The position numbers and the translations under genes are program-made. Below are positions 54,615-64,000 of a stretch of 64,000 bases of DNA, piece after piece; position 1 is the first letter of the stretch; each line of letters begins with the position of its first letter. This DNA is from Trinickia dabaoshanensis (GTDB lineage Bacteria; Pseudomonadota; Gammaproteobacteria; Burkholderiales; Burkholderiaceae). Location of the stretch: the NCBI RefSeq assembly GCF_002879885.1, contig NZ_PNYA01000001.1, positions 62,001 to 126,000 of the forward strand, given 5' to 3'. Below the pieces are notes generated by a model. The model ran no database searches and was not told where the DNA came from. It saw only the letters and a list, made by a program, of their open reading frames with translations.

Positions 54615-56705
54615 ATGCCCTGGTTCGACATATACCGCGCCTACGACGACGACACGCTGACCGCGCTCGCCAATGCCGGCCTGCTGCGGCGCGCCGCCAA
54701 GGACGTGGACGCAGGGAAAGTCGGATGGATCGAGCAGGAAGAGGCGCATGGCGTCGTCGATGCCGATGGCCAGCGCGTGCAACTCGACACGCGCGGTCCG
54801 CAGCAGGCGCGCTGCGATTGCCCTGCTCCGGGCCTGTGCAAGCACATCCTCGCCGCCGTTCTTTGGTTGCGGGCGTCGCCGGCGGCAACCGTCGGGCCGG
54901 CAAACGATACGGCTCGGCCCGAATCGGCGATGCCGGCAGCCGATTCGCCTGCGCCCACACCGGAGCCGTCCCGACCACAGGTCGTTACAAATGACCCGCT
55001 GAACGAAGTACTCACCTTGCCGGTTCCCGCTTTATTCAGGGCGGCCGGAGCGGCAGCAGTTCGCCGGGCTGCTGCCACACCCGCGGGCCGCCTGGAATGG
55101 CGGCAGCAAGGCGGCGTCCTCATCATGGAACTACCCGATCTCGGTCAGAGTTGCCGATGGATAGCCGGGGCAGGCTTTTCCGGCATGGTGTCCGATGTCC
55201 CTGCCGCAGAGCGCAAAGCAGTGCATCTGATGGCGCTCGTCGCGCTGCGCGAGGTCCATGGCCTTGCACCGGAGTGGCCGGCCGACGCTCAGCCGCCGGC
55301 CGCCGAAGACACGGCCGCGCTCACCGCGCGCGAGCAGACATTTCTCACGCAAGTGGAATCCACGCTGGCGGAGCTGCTGACAGGAGGGCTTTCGCATGTC
55401 AGCGAACTGACGGCCGCGCGGCTTCTTGCACTGAACATGTCCGCACGGGGCGAGGGTTTGCCGCGCCTCGCCGCCCTATTGCGCAACCTCGGCGGCACAG
55501 TCGATCTGCTGGTGCGCCGCGATCATCGCGCCGACGAACGAGACGCCCTGGCCGCAATGGCACGCATTCACGCGCTATGCAACGCACTGCGCACCGCGGA
55601 CGGCGCACTGGCCGGCGCGCTGCGCGGCCGGTTGCGCAGGCAATTCGCCCCATCGCAAACGCTAGAGCTGCTACCGCTCGGCGCGCATTGGTGGCAGACC
55701 CGCGGAGGCGCGCGCGGACTGACGCTCGCGTTCTGGGACCCGCAGGAGACTCGGCTATTGCAGGCCACGCTCGCACGTCCCGACGGCAGCGATCAGTCGT
55801 TCACCCGCCAGGGCGCCTGGACCTCGCAAGCGGTGTGGCCCGGCGCCGGCGCTGCGCAACGAATCTGCGAGGCCGCTTGGCGCATCGAACAACCGCGGCT
55901 TGCCGACGATGGCCGGCTCGCCCTCGGCGGCGCCACGCGGGCGCAGTCCGAGCCGCTGTGGCATCTGGACGACCCGCGTCTGCAAGACGTCGGATTTTAC
56001 GACTGGGCCGAACTCGGCGAGCGCCTGCGTGCTGCCGTCGGACTCGCAGGCGAACCGCTCGACACCGTGCTGCTGCGTCCCGTCGACACGCGCCCCCCGC
56101 GGCTCGACGAGGTCCGTCAGCAAGTCGAATGGACCGTTGAGGACACGAGTGGCCGCTGGTTGACGCTTGTCGTTCCGATTTCTCCCGAGTATCAACGGCG
56201 AGCCGACAATCTCGATCGCCTCTGCGCGAGGCGAGCCGGCGTGCTGGGGGTGCTCGTGCGCGTGGAGCGCGGCGCAGCCGAAACGGCGTTCATCCCGCTC
56301 GCCATCCTCAGCCGCGATGCGAAAAACCGGCTGCAGGTCATCTCTCTCGATTTCGCCGAAGAATCCGAGCGGCCGACTTCATTGGCGAACCGCATTTTGC
56401 GCATGTTGGAATCGCGCCGCGAGCAGGCGCCCCCGGCCGCGGCCCCGACGCTCGCGGCACGGCTGCTGGCGCCGGTGTACGAACTGCTCGAAACCCAGGC
56501 CGCAACCGGCCGTCTCGCGACGACCGCGTCTCAGATCGAACGTGCCGAGCGAGCTTGCGAGTCGATCGATTCGGTCGGACTCTCGACGGTTGCCGCAGCC
56601 CTCTTATCGCATCTGCGCAACCCGGACGCTCACGGCATGCTACGGCTGTACCGGTTGTGCGAATTACTGACCGAGCTCGATGGGCTACCGGGCATCGGCC
56701 GCTAA
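54615..56705 (+). CDS. SWIM zinc-finger protein of the YehQ type
   Basis: A 696-residue protein. The SWIM zinc motif (CxCxnCxH) reads RCDCPAPGLCKHILAAVLWL at about residues 73-92. The remainder is a long region of unknown fold without membrane segments or other named motifs, with acidic/proline linkers after the finger. YehQ of E. coli has this layout and a similar length. SWIM domains bind DNA, RNA or proteins. The ATG at 54615 (MPWFDIYRAYDDDTLTAL) is used. It is co-transcribed with the VWA gene. Confidence 0.9.
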   Translation: MPWFDIYRAYDDDTLTALANAGLLRRAAKDVDAGKVGWIEQEEAHGVVDADGQRVQLDTRGPQQARCDCPAPGLCKHILAAVLWLRASPAATVGPANDTARPESAMPAADSPAPTPEPSRPQVVTNDPLNEVLTLPVPALFRAAGAAAVRRAAATPAGRLEWRQQGGVLIMELPDLGQSCRWIAGAGFSGMVSDVPAAERKAVHLMALVALREVHGLAPEWPADAQPPAAEDTAALTAREQTFLTQVESTLAELLTGGLSHVSELTAARLLALNMSARGEGLPRLAALLRNLGGTVDLLVRRDHRADERDALAAMARIHALCNALRTADGALAGALRGRLRRQFAPSQTLELLPLGAHWWQTRGGARGLTLAFWDPQETRLLQATLARPDGSDQSFTRQGAWTSQAVWPGAGAAQRICEAAWRIEQPRLADDGRLALGGATRAQSEPLWHLDDPRLQDVGFYDWAELGERLRAAVGLAGEPLDTVLLRPVDTRPPRLDEVRQQVEWTVEDTSGRWLTLVVPISPEYQRRADNLDRLCARRAGVLGVLVRVERGAAETAFIPLAILSRDAKNRLQVISLDFAEESERPTSLANRILRMLESRREQAPPAAAPTLAARLLAPVYELLETQAATGRLATTASQIERAERACESIDSVGLSTVAAALLSHLRNPDAHGMLRLYRLCELLTELDGLPGIGR

Positions 56706-56741
56706 CAGACGAGGACAACCCGTCCCGATTGAGGAGAACGC

Positions 56742-59700
56742 GTGGGGATTTTGGGAAAGATACTGGGAGTAGTGACGGGTAAAGCCGACAAACGGACGGC
56801 CGAAACCGGGGCATACGGCGGCTTGACCCACATGCAGGTCCAGCACCTCCGGGAAGCCTTCAAACCGCTCGGCTCGGCCAACGCAACCCTGCCCGAAAGG
56901 GCCCTCGAATTCGTGGTCGACGGCGCAGACGTGGATGTACTAATCGCTCTGCAGCACGCCGCTGCGTCGGAGCCCGGCCAGTTGCTTGGGGCACCCGGCC
57001 GGTTGCGCTGGAAATTTCAGTCGTGGCAGAACAAACCGCTCGAAGCAGCCGGTAACGGCAGTCTCGAGAATCGCGCGCGTTTCTACGCCAGCCTCGACAG
57101 CCAAACGGTGCCGCTCGAGTCCCTGGTTAGGCTCGGCAAGCTCCTGGCCGCCGCTGACGCCGGCAAGTCGCTCGACAAGTCGGGCGCCCCCGTGCCAGAT
57201 TGGCTGCAGTACCTCGTCAACGACGCGATATTTGCGTCCTTTAACGATCACCGTTCGCAGACCGATCTCGTCAAAACCAGGCCGGCCTGGGACATCGCGC
57301 TGGTTGCAAGACTGCTCGAGCACGAAGCGCTAGACCCTATGCTCGCTCTGCAACTGATCTTCGAGCGCCGGGATATGTCGAGCTATGCCCGTAATCGGTA
57401 CGACGGTCTGACCAACCTTCCCGCGGTCGCCGAGTTCATGCGGGCACATCGCGAAGCGACGAGCGTCCTTCCCGGTCAACTCTCGACGGCGGGCCGCATC
57501 GCCCTTGCTCAGCGCATCGGCAGCGACACGGCGTTGCTCAACGACTTCGCGTCCCTGTTCGTCCGGCTCGCCGTCGATGGTGCCAAAGGCGTGCGCGCCG
57601 AGGCCATTCCTTACCTCGAAGGCATCGCGCAAGCCGAGCGGCTCGAGTTGCTCGCCGCGCTACTGACCACCGGCGACACCACCGAGCGGGCCCAAGCCGC
57701 CGAGTTGATGGCGCGGCTGCCCGTCGAAGCCACACGCGAGCGGCTCGAAGCCGCGCTCTCAGCCGATGGCAGCAATACCGTTCGGCACGCGATCCGTGCC
57801 GCACTCGCGCGCATCGACGCCGCCAGCGACGCAAGCAACGTCGACCTGCCGGATCCTCCCACGTGGGAGTCCATCCCCGACGCTGCGCTGGGTGACGAGG
57901 CGATCCCGCTGTTGAACGCAAGCCATACCGAACTGCTGGAGCTTACGCGCCGACGGGCCGAAGAGGAAGTCGAGCTGAACAAGACGCAGCCGTTCAAACG
58001 CAAGTGGGCGCAGGAAGCCTACAAGCGCTGTCAAAAGATTCGTGACGACGATCTACGGGCCGTCGTGCGCGTATACAACGGCCAGGCCGGCAAAGGCGAT
58101 CGCGAGCGCATGAGGGATCCGTTAATCCGGCAAATCGCGACCTACGGCAATCGGCTGCATGCGCTGCCGGGGTTCGGCGCGGCACACGTCATCCGCTGGA
58201 CGGCGGCCACGACCAACTGGTCGTTCTGGTTTGCCAACGACTTCCAGCTGTGGCTTGCCCGCCAGCCCGAGGGCAGCCTCGATCTTCGTGCGCTCGCCGA
58301 ACTGCTGCAGCGCGCCGGTCAATCGATCGACGATGTGGCAGGCGCGGCGCTTGTCCCGCACTGGAATCGCCCCACCGCATCGAAGCTGTTACCGCCCGAG
58401 CGCGTTTGGCCATTCTTTGCCGAACATCCGGAATTCATCGACGAGGGGCTGGGGCTGGCCGCGCCGGTCGAGCGTGAGCACAGGCGCATGGCATTTCACC
58501 TCGGCGCCACGCTCGAGACGCTAGGCACGTTTCCTACGATGCCGCCGCGATGGCTGCCGCGGGTCATGGAAATCGCATTGGGCGAAGGCAAAACGCATCG
58601 GGCCGCGGCGCAGCAGGCGCTGTCGAGGCTGCCCGACATCGGCCGGCGCGTGATCGAATCGCTGACGCATTCGAAAAGCGAGGTACGCATCGAGGCAGCC
58701 AACTGGCTGGCGCAATTGCGCCATACGCCGGCAATCGAGGCACTCACGGCGGCGCTCGACAAAGAAAGCCGAGAAACGGTACGCGCCGCCTTCCTCACCG
58801 CGCTCGAAGCGCTGGGCGACGATATCTCGCCGCGCATCGCGCCCGCGACCTTGCTCGCCGAGGCACGCAAAGGACTGAAGGCCAAGCTTCCCACAGGCCT
58901 CGCATGGTTCCCCTTCGATGCCTTGCCAGCTTGCCGGTGGGCGAATACAGATGCGGTCGAGCCCGACATCATCCGTTGGTGGATCGTGCTCGCCTGCAAG
59001 CTCAAGGAACCCGGCGGCAACGCGCTGTTGACGCGCTATATCGGACTGCTCGACGCAACAAGCCGCGAGGCGCTGGGCGCCATGGTGTTGCGCCAGTTCA
59101 TCTGGCGCGACACCCTGCATCCTTCGCTCGAAGATGGTATTGCGTACGCGCAAGCCACGGCGCCGCAACGCTGGCAGAACAATCAGCAGCGCTGGCAAAA
59201 CGCCAAGCCGGAGCACAAACAGTTTTACGAGGCCGAATACAACAAGTCGCAGGATCAGGTGTTCGAGGAGTGCAAGCGCCAGAAGATGAGCGAGTACCTC
59301 GGCAGCGCCATCGGCGAAAAGGGCGTCTTGGCACTTGCCGCATTCGCTCCCGCGCACGAGGCGGTCACGCTGCTTCGGCAGTACATGCGCGACCACTACC
59401 AGCGCCGAGCGCAGCTCGAAGCGATGCTAGAGGCCACGGCGGCCGGCAACCATCCGCTCGTGATCCAGTTGCTGCTCAGCGTGTCACGACGATACCGGAC
59501 TGCATCGGTGCAAGAGAAGGCACGCGTGCTGGTACAGGAAATCGCCGAGCGCAACGGCTGGTCACAGGAACAACTGGCCGATCGAACCATTCCGAATGCC
59601 GGCCTGGACGACACGGGCACCATGACGCTGCAGTATGGTGAGCGCGTCTTTACCGTCGTGCTCGACTCTGCCATGAAAACCGAGTTGCGCAATGCCGACG

Positions 59701-60563
59701 GCAAGGTGATCAAGACCTTGCCCGAGCCGCGTCAAACGGACGACGAAGCGCTGATCAAGGCCGCGAAATCGCAGCTTTCGGCGCACAAAAAGGAACTGAA
59801 GCAGGTGATCGAACTGCAGACGGCTCGCCTGTTCGAAGCGATGTGCGCCGGCCGGGCATGGCCGCAATCCGAATGGCGTGAGTATCTGCAGCGCCATCCG
59901 ATCGCGGGCCGCCTCATCCAGCGTCTCGTATGGCTCGAACTCGACGGGCAAGGCCAGGTTCGCACCAGTCTGCGCGCAACGGAAGACGGCAGCCTGATCG
60001 ACACACAGGACGACGAGATCGAACTCGCCCCCGACAGCATGCTGCGCCTCGCGCATGCTTCGCTGACGGACGCTGAAACGATCGCCGCCTGGGTGCGCCA
60101 TTTCAAGGATTACAAGATCGCGCCGCTGTTCCCTCAGATGACGCGCGTTACGCCTGCGCTCGACCTGCGCGATGACGCTGGCCGCGACGTTACCGAGATT
60201 CGTGCCCGCCTCGGCTGGATCAGCGACGCATTCACGCTACGCGGCGCCTTTACAAAGCTTGGCTACCAGCGGGCGCAAGCCGAGGATGGCGGCTTCTTCT
60301 ATCAATACACCAAAGACTTCTCGAGTGTTGGAGTACGGGTGGCGATCGAATTCTCGGGCAATACGCTGCCGGAAGAAAACGTGCCGGCCGCGCTCAAGAC
60401 GCTTAGCTTCGAAAATAGCAAGGCCCGCAACTGGAACGAGCGTGTCTTGCCGCTCGGGAAGGTACCGCCGGTCCTCCTGGCCGAGGCTTATTCGGACTAC
60501 ATTGCCATCGCCGACGCCTGCGCGGGCTTCGACGCCGACTGGGAAAAGAAGATGCCGTGGTAG
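56742..60563 (+). CDS. DUF4132 protein (YehI/MolR type), GTG start
   Basis: A 1273-residue protein, the size of E. coli YehI. The N-terminal and central parts contain HEAT-like helical repeats (TVRHAIRAALARID, VRIEAANWLAQLRHTPAIEALTAAL, TVRAAFLTALEALGDD). The C-terminal 250 residues are the DUF4132 domain (QRLVWLELDGQGQVR, DSMLRLAHASLTDAETIAAW, HFKDYKIAPLFPQMTR). The start is GTG at 56742 after GAGGAGAACGC. DUF4132 proteins were once linked to molybdate metabolism, without firm proof. In this cluster it is probably a scaffold or target of the MoxR ATPase. Confidence 0.9.
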   Translation: MGILGKILGVVTGKADKRTAETGAYGGLTHMQVQHLREAFKPLGSANATLPERALEFVVDGADVDVLIALQHAAASEPGQLLGAPGRLRWKFQSWQNKPLEAAGNGSLENRARFYASLDSQTVPLESLVRLGKLLAAADAGKSLDKSGAPVPDWLQYLVNDAIFASFNDHRSQTDLVKTRPAWDIALVARLLEHEALDPMLALQLIFERRDMSSYARNRYDGLTNLPAVAEFMRAHREATSVLPGQLSTAGRIALAQRIGSDTALLNDFASLFVRLAVDGAKGVRAEAIPYLEGIAQAERLELLAALLTTGDTTERAQAAELMARLPVEATRERLEAALSADGSNTVRHAIRAALARIDAASDASNVDLPDPPTWESIPDAALGDEAIPLLNASHTELLELTRRRAEEEVELNKTQPFKRKWAQEAYKRCQKIRDDDLRAVVRVYNGQAGKGDRERMRDPLIRQIATYGNRLHALPGFGAAHVIRWTAATTNWSFWFANDFQLWLARQPEGSLDLRALAELLQRAGQSIDDVAGAALVPHWNRPTASKLLPPERVWPFFAEHPEFIDEGLGLAAPVEREHRRMAFHLGATLETLGTFPTMPPRWLPRVMEIALGEGKTHRAAAQQALSRLPDIGRRVIESLTHSKSEVRIEAANWLAQLRHTPAIEALTAALDKESRETVRAAFLTALEALGDDISPRIAPATLLAEARKGLKAKLPTGLAWFPFDALPACRWANTDAVEPDIIRWWIVLACKLKEPGGNALLTRYIGLLDATSREALGAMVLRQFIWRDTLHPSLEDGIAYAQATAPQRWQNNQQRWQNAKPEHKQFYEAEYNKSQDQVFEECKRQKMSEYLGSAIGEKGVLALAAFAPAHEAVTLLRQYMRDHYQRRAQLEAMLEATAAGNHPLVIQLLLSVSRRYRTASVQEKARVLVQEIAERNGWSQEQLADRTIPNAGLDDTGTMTLQYGERVFTVVLDSAMKTELRNADGKVIKTLPEPRQTDDEALIKAAKSQLSAHKKELKQVIELQTARLFEAMCAGRAWPQSEWREYLQRHPIAGRLIQRLVWLELDGQGQVRTSLRATEDGSLIDTQDDEIELAPDSMLRLAHASLTDAETIAAWVRHFKDYKIAPLFPQMTRVTPALDLRDDAGRDVTEIRARLGWISDAFTLRGAFTKLGYQRAQAEDGGFFYQYTKDFSSVGVRVAIEFSGNTLPEENVPAALKTLSFENSKARNWNERVLPLGKVPPVLLAEAYSDYIAIADACAGFDADWEKKMPW

Positions 60564-60605
60564 CACCGCATCGGCATCCGACTCATCTCCATTGACGACA
60601 TCGCC

Positions 60606-61727
60606 ATGACTGAATCTTCCGCATCCGTAACCGGCCACGCTGTTCGCCTTCCCGCCGAACGGCGCTACGCCGATGAACTGGCGCGTCTCGCCGCGGCCGA
60701 TCATGATGCCCGTCCGCCCGGCTGGAACCTTTCGCCGCGCGCCGTACGGCGTTTCATCATCGGCGACGAGGCGCAGCAGATTAGCCGGAAGTTCTATGGC
60801 GACGATCCACTGGTCGATCGCGCCATCGTTACGCTCATGGGCCACCAAGGTCTCATGCTGGTCGGCGAGCCAGGTACCGCGAAATCGCTGCTCTCCGAGC
60901 TTTTAGCAGCCGCGATCAGTGGCGACTCGGGCCTGACCGTACAAGGCACGGCCGGCACCACCGAGGATCAGATCAAATACAGCTGGAACTACGCGTTGCT
61001 GCTGGCCGAGGGGCCGAGCCAGCGTGCCCTTGTACCGTCGCCGATCCATCAGGCGATGCAGGCAGGCCGGATCGTGCGCTTCGAGGAAATCACACGCTGT
61101 CCGCCCGAGATTCAGGACGTCTTGATCTCGCTCATGAGCGACAAGCAAATGATGATCCCCGAACTGGCCCGCAGCGCCGGCGAGGACGCGCGCTTGCACG
61201 CGCAGCGCGGCTTCAACATCATTGCGACGGCCAATCTGCGCGACCGCGGCGTGCATGAAATGTCGTCTGCGCTGAAGCGTCGTTTCAACTTCGAGACAGT
61301 GCATCCGATTCGCGATCACCAGTTCGAAGTCGACCTCGTAATGGCACAACTGAAGCGCGAACTGGCCGGCAACGAGGCGCAGGTCGAAGTGCCGCGCGAC
61401 GTGGTGGCGCTGCTCATCACCGCGTTCCAAGAATTGCGCGCGGGCCAAACCAAGGAAGGCACGGCCATCAAGGGGCTGGATGCGGTGATGTCGACCGCGG
61501 AAACCGTCAACGTTGCCTACGCCGCGGCCCTGCAGGCGCAGCATTTCAACGACGGCCGGCTCACCGCGCGCGAGATTGCCGGACAGCTCCAAGGCGTAGT
61601 ACTCAAGGATAGTCAGGAGGACATCAAGCGAGTGCGTCACTACTTCGAGACCGTCGTGCGCGAGCGCGCCCGCCGCGACGCGCAGTGGAAATCGTTTCAC
61701 GAGGCAGCGCGCACGTTATGGCAATAG
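60606..61727 (+). CDS. MoxR-type AAA+ ATPase (YehL type)
   Basis: A 373-residue AAA+ ATPase: Walker A LVGEPGTAKSLLSELL, Walker B IVRFEEITRCPPEIQD, sensor 1 IIATANLRDRGVHEMSSALKRRF. MoxR proteins form hexamers that remodel complexes together with VWA proteins, and the VWA partner is four genes upstream in the same operon. The ATG at 60606 is used. Its last 10 bases overlap the start of the next gene, a sign of coupled translation. Confidence 0.93.
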   Translation: MTESSASVTGHAVRLPAERRYADELARLAAADHDARPPGWNLSPRAVRRFIIGDEAQQISRKFYGDDPLVDRAIVTLMGHQGLMLVGEPGTAKSLLSELLAAAISGDSGLTVQGTAGTTEDQIKYSWNYALLLAEGPSQRALVPSPIHQAMQAGRIVRFEEITRCPPEIQDVLISLMSDKQMMIPELARSAGEDARLHAQRGFNIIATANLRDRGVHEMSSALKRRFNFETVHPIRDHQFEVDLVMAQLKRELAGNEAQVEVPRDVVALLITAFQELRAGQTKEGTAIKGLDAVMSTAETVNVAYAAALQAQHFNDGRLTAREIAGQLQGVVLKDSQEDIKRVRHYFETVVRERARRDAQWKSFHEAARTLWQ

Positions 61728-64000
61728 AGCATGCGGCGGCTACACTGCCGCCGGCGTTGATCGAAGCCGCGACACGTCTTTTCGACGGCGAGCAGGAGGT
61801 CTATTTCGCCGGCATCCGGCACCACAGTCCGGCCTGCGCGCTCAATCTGCGTGCCATGCTGCATGAGATCAAGCCGACGGCCGTTCTCGTCGAAGGTCCC
61901 GACGATCTCGATCACCTGCTGCCACTGCTGCAGCATGAAGACACCCGTCCGCCGGTGGCCTTGCTATGCCAGAGCAACCACGATCGTCCGGCGTTGCCCG
62001 GGAGTGAAGCCGGCGACGGAGGACGCGCCGAAACGCGCAGTGCTTTCATTCCGTTTTGCGACTACAGCCCCGAATGGATCGCCCTGCGCGAGAGCAATGC
62101 ATTGGGCGCGCAGGTCGCGTTTATCGATCTTTCCTGGCAAGACAAGGCGTGGCGCGAGCGCCGTGCGGAGGATGGCAATGACGCCGCGCGCAGCCTGATG
62201 GAAGAACGTCATTTTGCGCACAGCCGTTATCTTGGCACGATGGCGCAACGGCTCGGCTGCGTCGACCACCACGAGTTGTGGGACCGTTTGTTCGAACTGC
62301 GCGCACCGGCGGCGCAGCCCAACTGGCGGGCGTTCTTTGCGGATGTTTTCCATTGGTGCGCCATGGCGCGGCTGGACTACGAGCACGAGGTGCTGGAGAC
62401 CGAAGGCAGCCTGCCACGCGAGCGCCATATGGCCGCACATATTCGTCGCTGGCGGGCCCGGTGCAGCGGTCCGATCGTCGTGGTCACGGGGGGCTTTCAT
62501 ACGCTCGAACTCGTGCAGCAATGGCAGCGGACGGAACCCTTGTCCGCCCCCGCCAACGCGAAGAATAACGCCGCCGCGTGGCTGATTCGCTACAGCTTCG
62601 ACCGGCTCGATGCATTGAATGGCTATGCCTCCGGCATGCCCTCGCCGGGGTACTACCAGCAGGTGTGGGAACAACTCAGTGGCGGCAGCGTTCCGGGCAC
62701 GAGCGGCGAGAGCCCCTACGCGACAGTCGCCGTCGAATGCCTGACGCGCTTCGCACGGCACACCCGCGCCGAAGATTATGCCGACTCGGTTTCGACCGCT
62801 CTGGTGCAGGCCGCAGTCGCACAGGCGGCGCGGCTGGCCGCACTGCGCGGCAACGCGGGGCCCGGCCGGCAGGACCTGCTCGACGCAATCCGCTCTTGCT
62901 TCATCAAAGGGCCGATCGATGAGGGACAGCGTGGCTTCACCGCCGACCTGAGGCGGTTCCTGAGCGGCTCGCAGGTGGGTGACATCCCGCCCTCGGCCGG
63001 CTCGCCGCCGCTGGTCGAAGACGCACGGCGCCTCGCCCGCAAGGTCGGACTGCGCCTCGACGACAGCACGCCGCGCGTGTCCCGTCTAGATCTTTACCGC
63101 AAGCCCTTGCACCAGGTCCGCAGCCGCTACTTCCACGCGATGGCGTATCTCGGCGCCCCACTGGCAACATGGCTGACCGGGCCCGATTTCCTGGGCAACA
63201 GCCGGCTGCAGTTGATGTTCGAGGAGTGGCAAGTTGCATGGTCGCCATTGGTGGAGGCACGATTGATCGAGCTGGCCTCGACTGGCGTGACGGTCGAGGC
63301 AGCCTGCATGTCCAGGTTACGCCGAGACGAGGACGCGCTAGCCGAACAGGGAAGCGCGCGTAGCGCGAGCGCCGCTGTGATGTTGTTATTGCGCGCGTGT
63401 CTGATCGGTCTGCAGGCACGGCTGCCACAATTGTTGGTCATGTTGGCTACGCATCTCGAAGAGGACAGCAACCTCGGGTCGGTCATCGAATGCGGGCACC
63501 GGCTCGTGACGCTATGGCGCGCTCGAGAACCGCTTGGCGTACAGCAGCACCCGGCGTTGCGGGCATTGCTCGAACAAGTCTGGCCGGCAGCGCTGTTTTT
63601 ACTGCCCAACTTGTCGCAGGTGGATGAAGCCGATGAGGCCAGAGCGGTCACGCAGCTTACGTCACTTCGGGAATTGGGGCGCCTGTTGGCAGCGCTCGAT
63701 CCGCACGAACGGATCGATACCGACGATGCCCGGCTGCACGCACAGCTTGAACGGTTTGCCACCGCGGTCGACACGCCGCCCGCAGTATGCGGCGCGGCGG
63801 CGGCGTTCCTGTTTCTCGATGGCCGTTGGGACGAGCTCGCGCTCGGGAGCCTCCTAGGCCGGCATTTCGGCGTCGGCGCAGACGCTGGGCAAGCGGTGCG
63901 CTTCCTGAACGGCCTGACGACGGCCGCCCCCGAACTGTTGCTGCGCGTACCGGTCTTGCTCGAAGGACTCGATCGGCTGGTACACCTCTGGGGTGCCGAC
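61718..64000 (+). CDS. DUF5682 protein (YehM type), 3' end outside window
   Basis: The frame is open from the ATG at 61718 to the window end: 761 codons with no stop. E. coli YehM has about 759 residues, so little probably is missing. The start region (YFAGIRHHSPACALNLRAMLHEIKPTAVLVEGPDDLDHLLPL) is the DUF5682 signature with paired histidines and an EGPDD motif. Later motifs are VVTGGFHTLELV and SYFHAMAYLGAP. The fold and activity are not established to my knowledge; the HH and EGP residues look like a possible metal or catalytic site. It completes the five-gene set. Confidence 0.9.
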   Translation, partial: MAIEHAAATLPPALIEAATRLFDGEQEVYFAGIRHHSPACALNLRAMLHEIKPTAVLVEGPDDLDHLLPLLQHEDTRPPVALLCQSNHDRPALPGSEAGDGGRAETRSAFIPFCDYSPEWIALRESNALGAQVAFIDLSWQDKAWRERRAEDGNDAARSLMEERHFAHSRYLGTMAQRLGCVDHHELWDRLFELRAPAAQPNWRAFFADVFHWCAMARLDYEHEVLETEGSLPRERHMAAHIRRWRARCSGPIVVVTGGFHTLELVQQWQRTEPLSAPANAKNNAAAWLIRYSFDRLDALNGYASGMPSPGYYQQVWEQLSGGSVPGTSGESPYATVAVECLTRFARHTRAEDYADSVSTALVQAAVAQAARLAALRGNAGPGRQDLLDAIRSCFIKGPIDEGQRGFTADLRRFLSGSQVGDIPPSAGSPPLVEDARRLARKVGLRLDDSTPRVSRLDLYRKPLHQVRSRYFHAMAYLGAPLATWLTGPDFLGNSRLQLMFEEWQVAWSPLVEARLIELASTGVTVEAACMSRLRRDEDALAEQGSARSASAAVMLLLRACLIGLQARLPQLLVMLATHLEEDSNLGSVIECGHRLVTLWRAREPLGVQQHPALRALLEQVWPAALFLLPNLSQVDEADEARAVTQLTSLRELGRLLAALDPHERIDTDDARLHAQLERFATAVDTPPAVCGAAAAFLFLDGRWDELALGSLLGRHFGVGADAGQAVRFLNGLTTAAPELLLRVPVLLEGLDRLVHLWGAD

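Overview
The window is about 64 kb of GC-rich chromosome, densely packed with genes on both strands. Gene content and protein style point to a betaproteobacterium of the family Burkholderiaceae, in the Burkholderia/Paraburkholderia/Trinickia range. The supporting signs are a dodecin, PuuD with a fused cytochrome c domain, an FlhD homologue, many LysR regulators and a complete ureide pathway. The genus is an inference from style; no rRNA or other marker gene is present.

Layout. 1-8.0 kb: two chemoreceptors (the first cut by the window start), MscL, a two-gene histidine kinase cluster and an unknown small protein. 8.0-9.3 kb: a 3-hydroxyisobutyrate-dehydrogenase-type oxidoreductase and dodecin. 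9.3-18.9 kb: purine uptake and early purine breakdown, namely a BMP-type ABC transporter (ATPase, two permeases, binding protein), a LysR regulator, an 8-oxoguanine deaminase type amidohydrolase, hydroxyisourate hydrolase and urate hydroxylase PuuD. 18.9-23.4 kb: an HD/LuxR regulator, a three-gene cytochrome b / molybdopterin oxidoreductase / secreted protein operon, and a lone FlhD homologue. 23.5-30.2 kb: the lower ureide pathway (AllA, allantoicase, UraD, PuuE, a hydantoin/allantoin racemase, an NCS1 permease and a GntR regulator with clear palindromic sites). 30.2-36.9 kb: housekeeping and small metabolic genes (LdcA, TadA, DUF1992, two oxidoreductases, two LysR). 36.8-43.9 kb: a patchier region with a FitAB-like toxin-antitoxin pair, a sigma-54 activator, an AraC/GlxA regulator, a hydrolase/TetR pair sharing a duplicated operator, and a LysR gene broken by one in-frame TAG.

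44.2-53.1 kb is the most unusual part. A tightly overlapping operon encodes an isochorismatase-fold hydrolase, a complete HypE, a complete HypF, a HAD phosphatase, a GlmS-like sugar isomerase lacking the glutaminase domain, a degenerate amidohydrolase and an MFS exporter. A nitrilase-superfamily hydrolase follows. HypE keeps the C-terminal cysteine that carries the carbamoyl and then cyano group in hydrogenase maturation, yet there is no HypA, HypB, HypC, HypD or hydrogenase in the window. I infer a HypEF-based route to a cyano (or carbamoyl) product, possibly on a sugar-phosphate-derived scaffold. The broken LysR gene lies divergent to it and may have been its regulator.

53.5 kb to the end is a five-gene system of VWA, SWIM zinc-finger, DUF4132, MoxR-type AAA+ ATPase and DUF5682 proteins. 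It corresponds to the E. coli yehI/yehL/yehM/yehP/yehQ set but in another order. It resembles MoxR-VWA chaperone or conflict systems and its function is not established. The last gene runs off the window.
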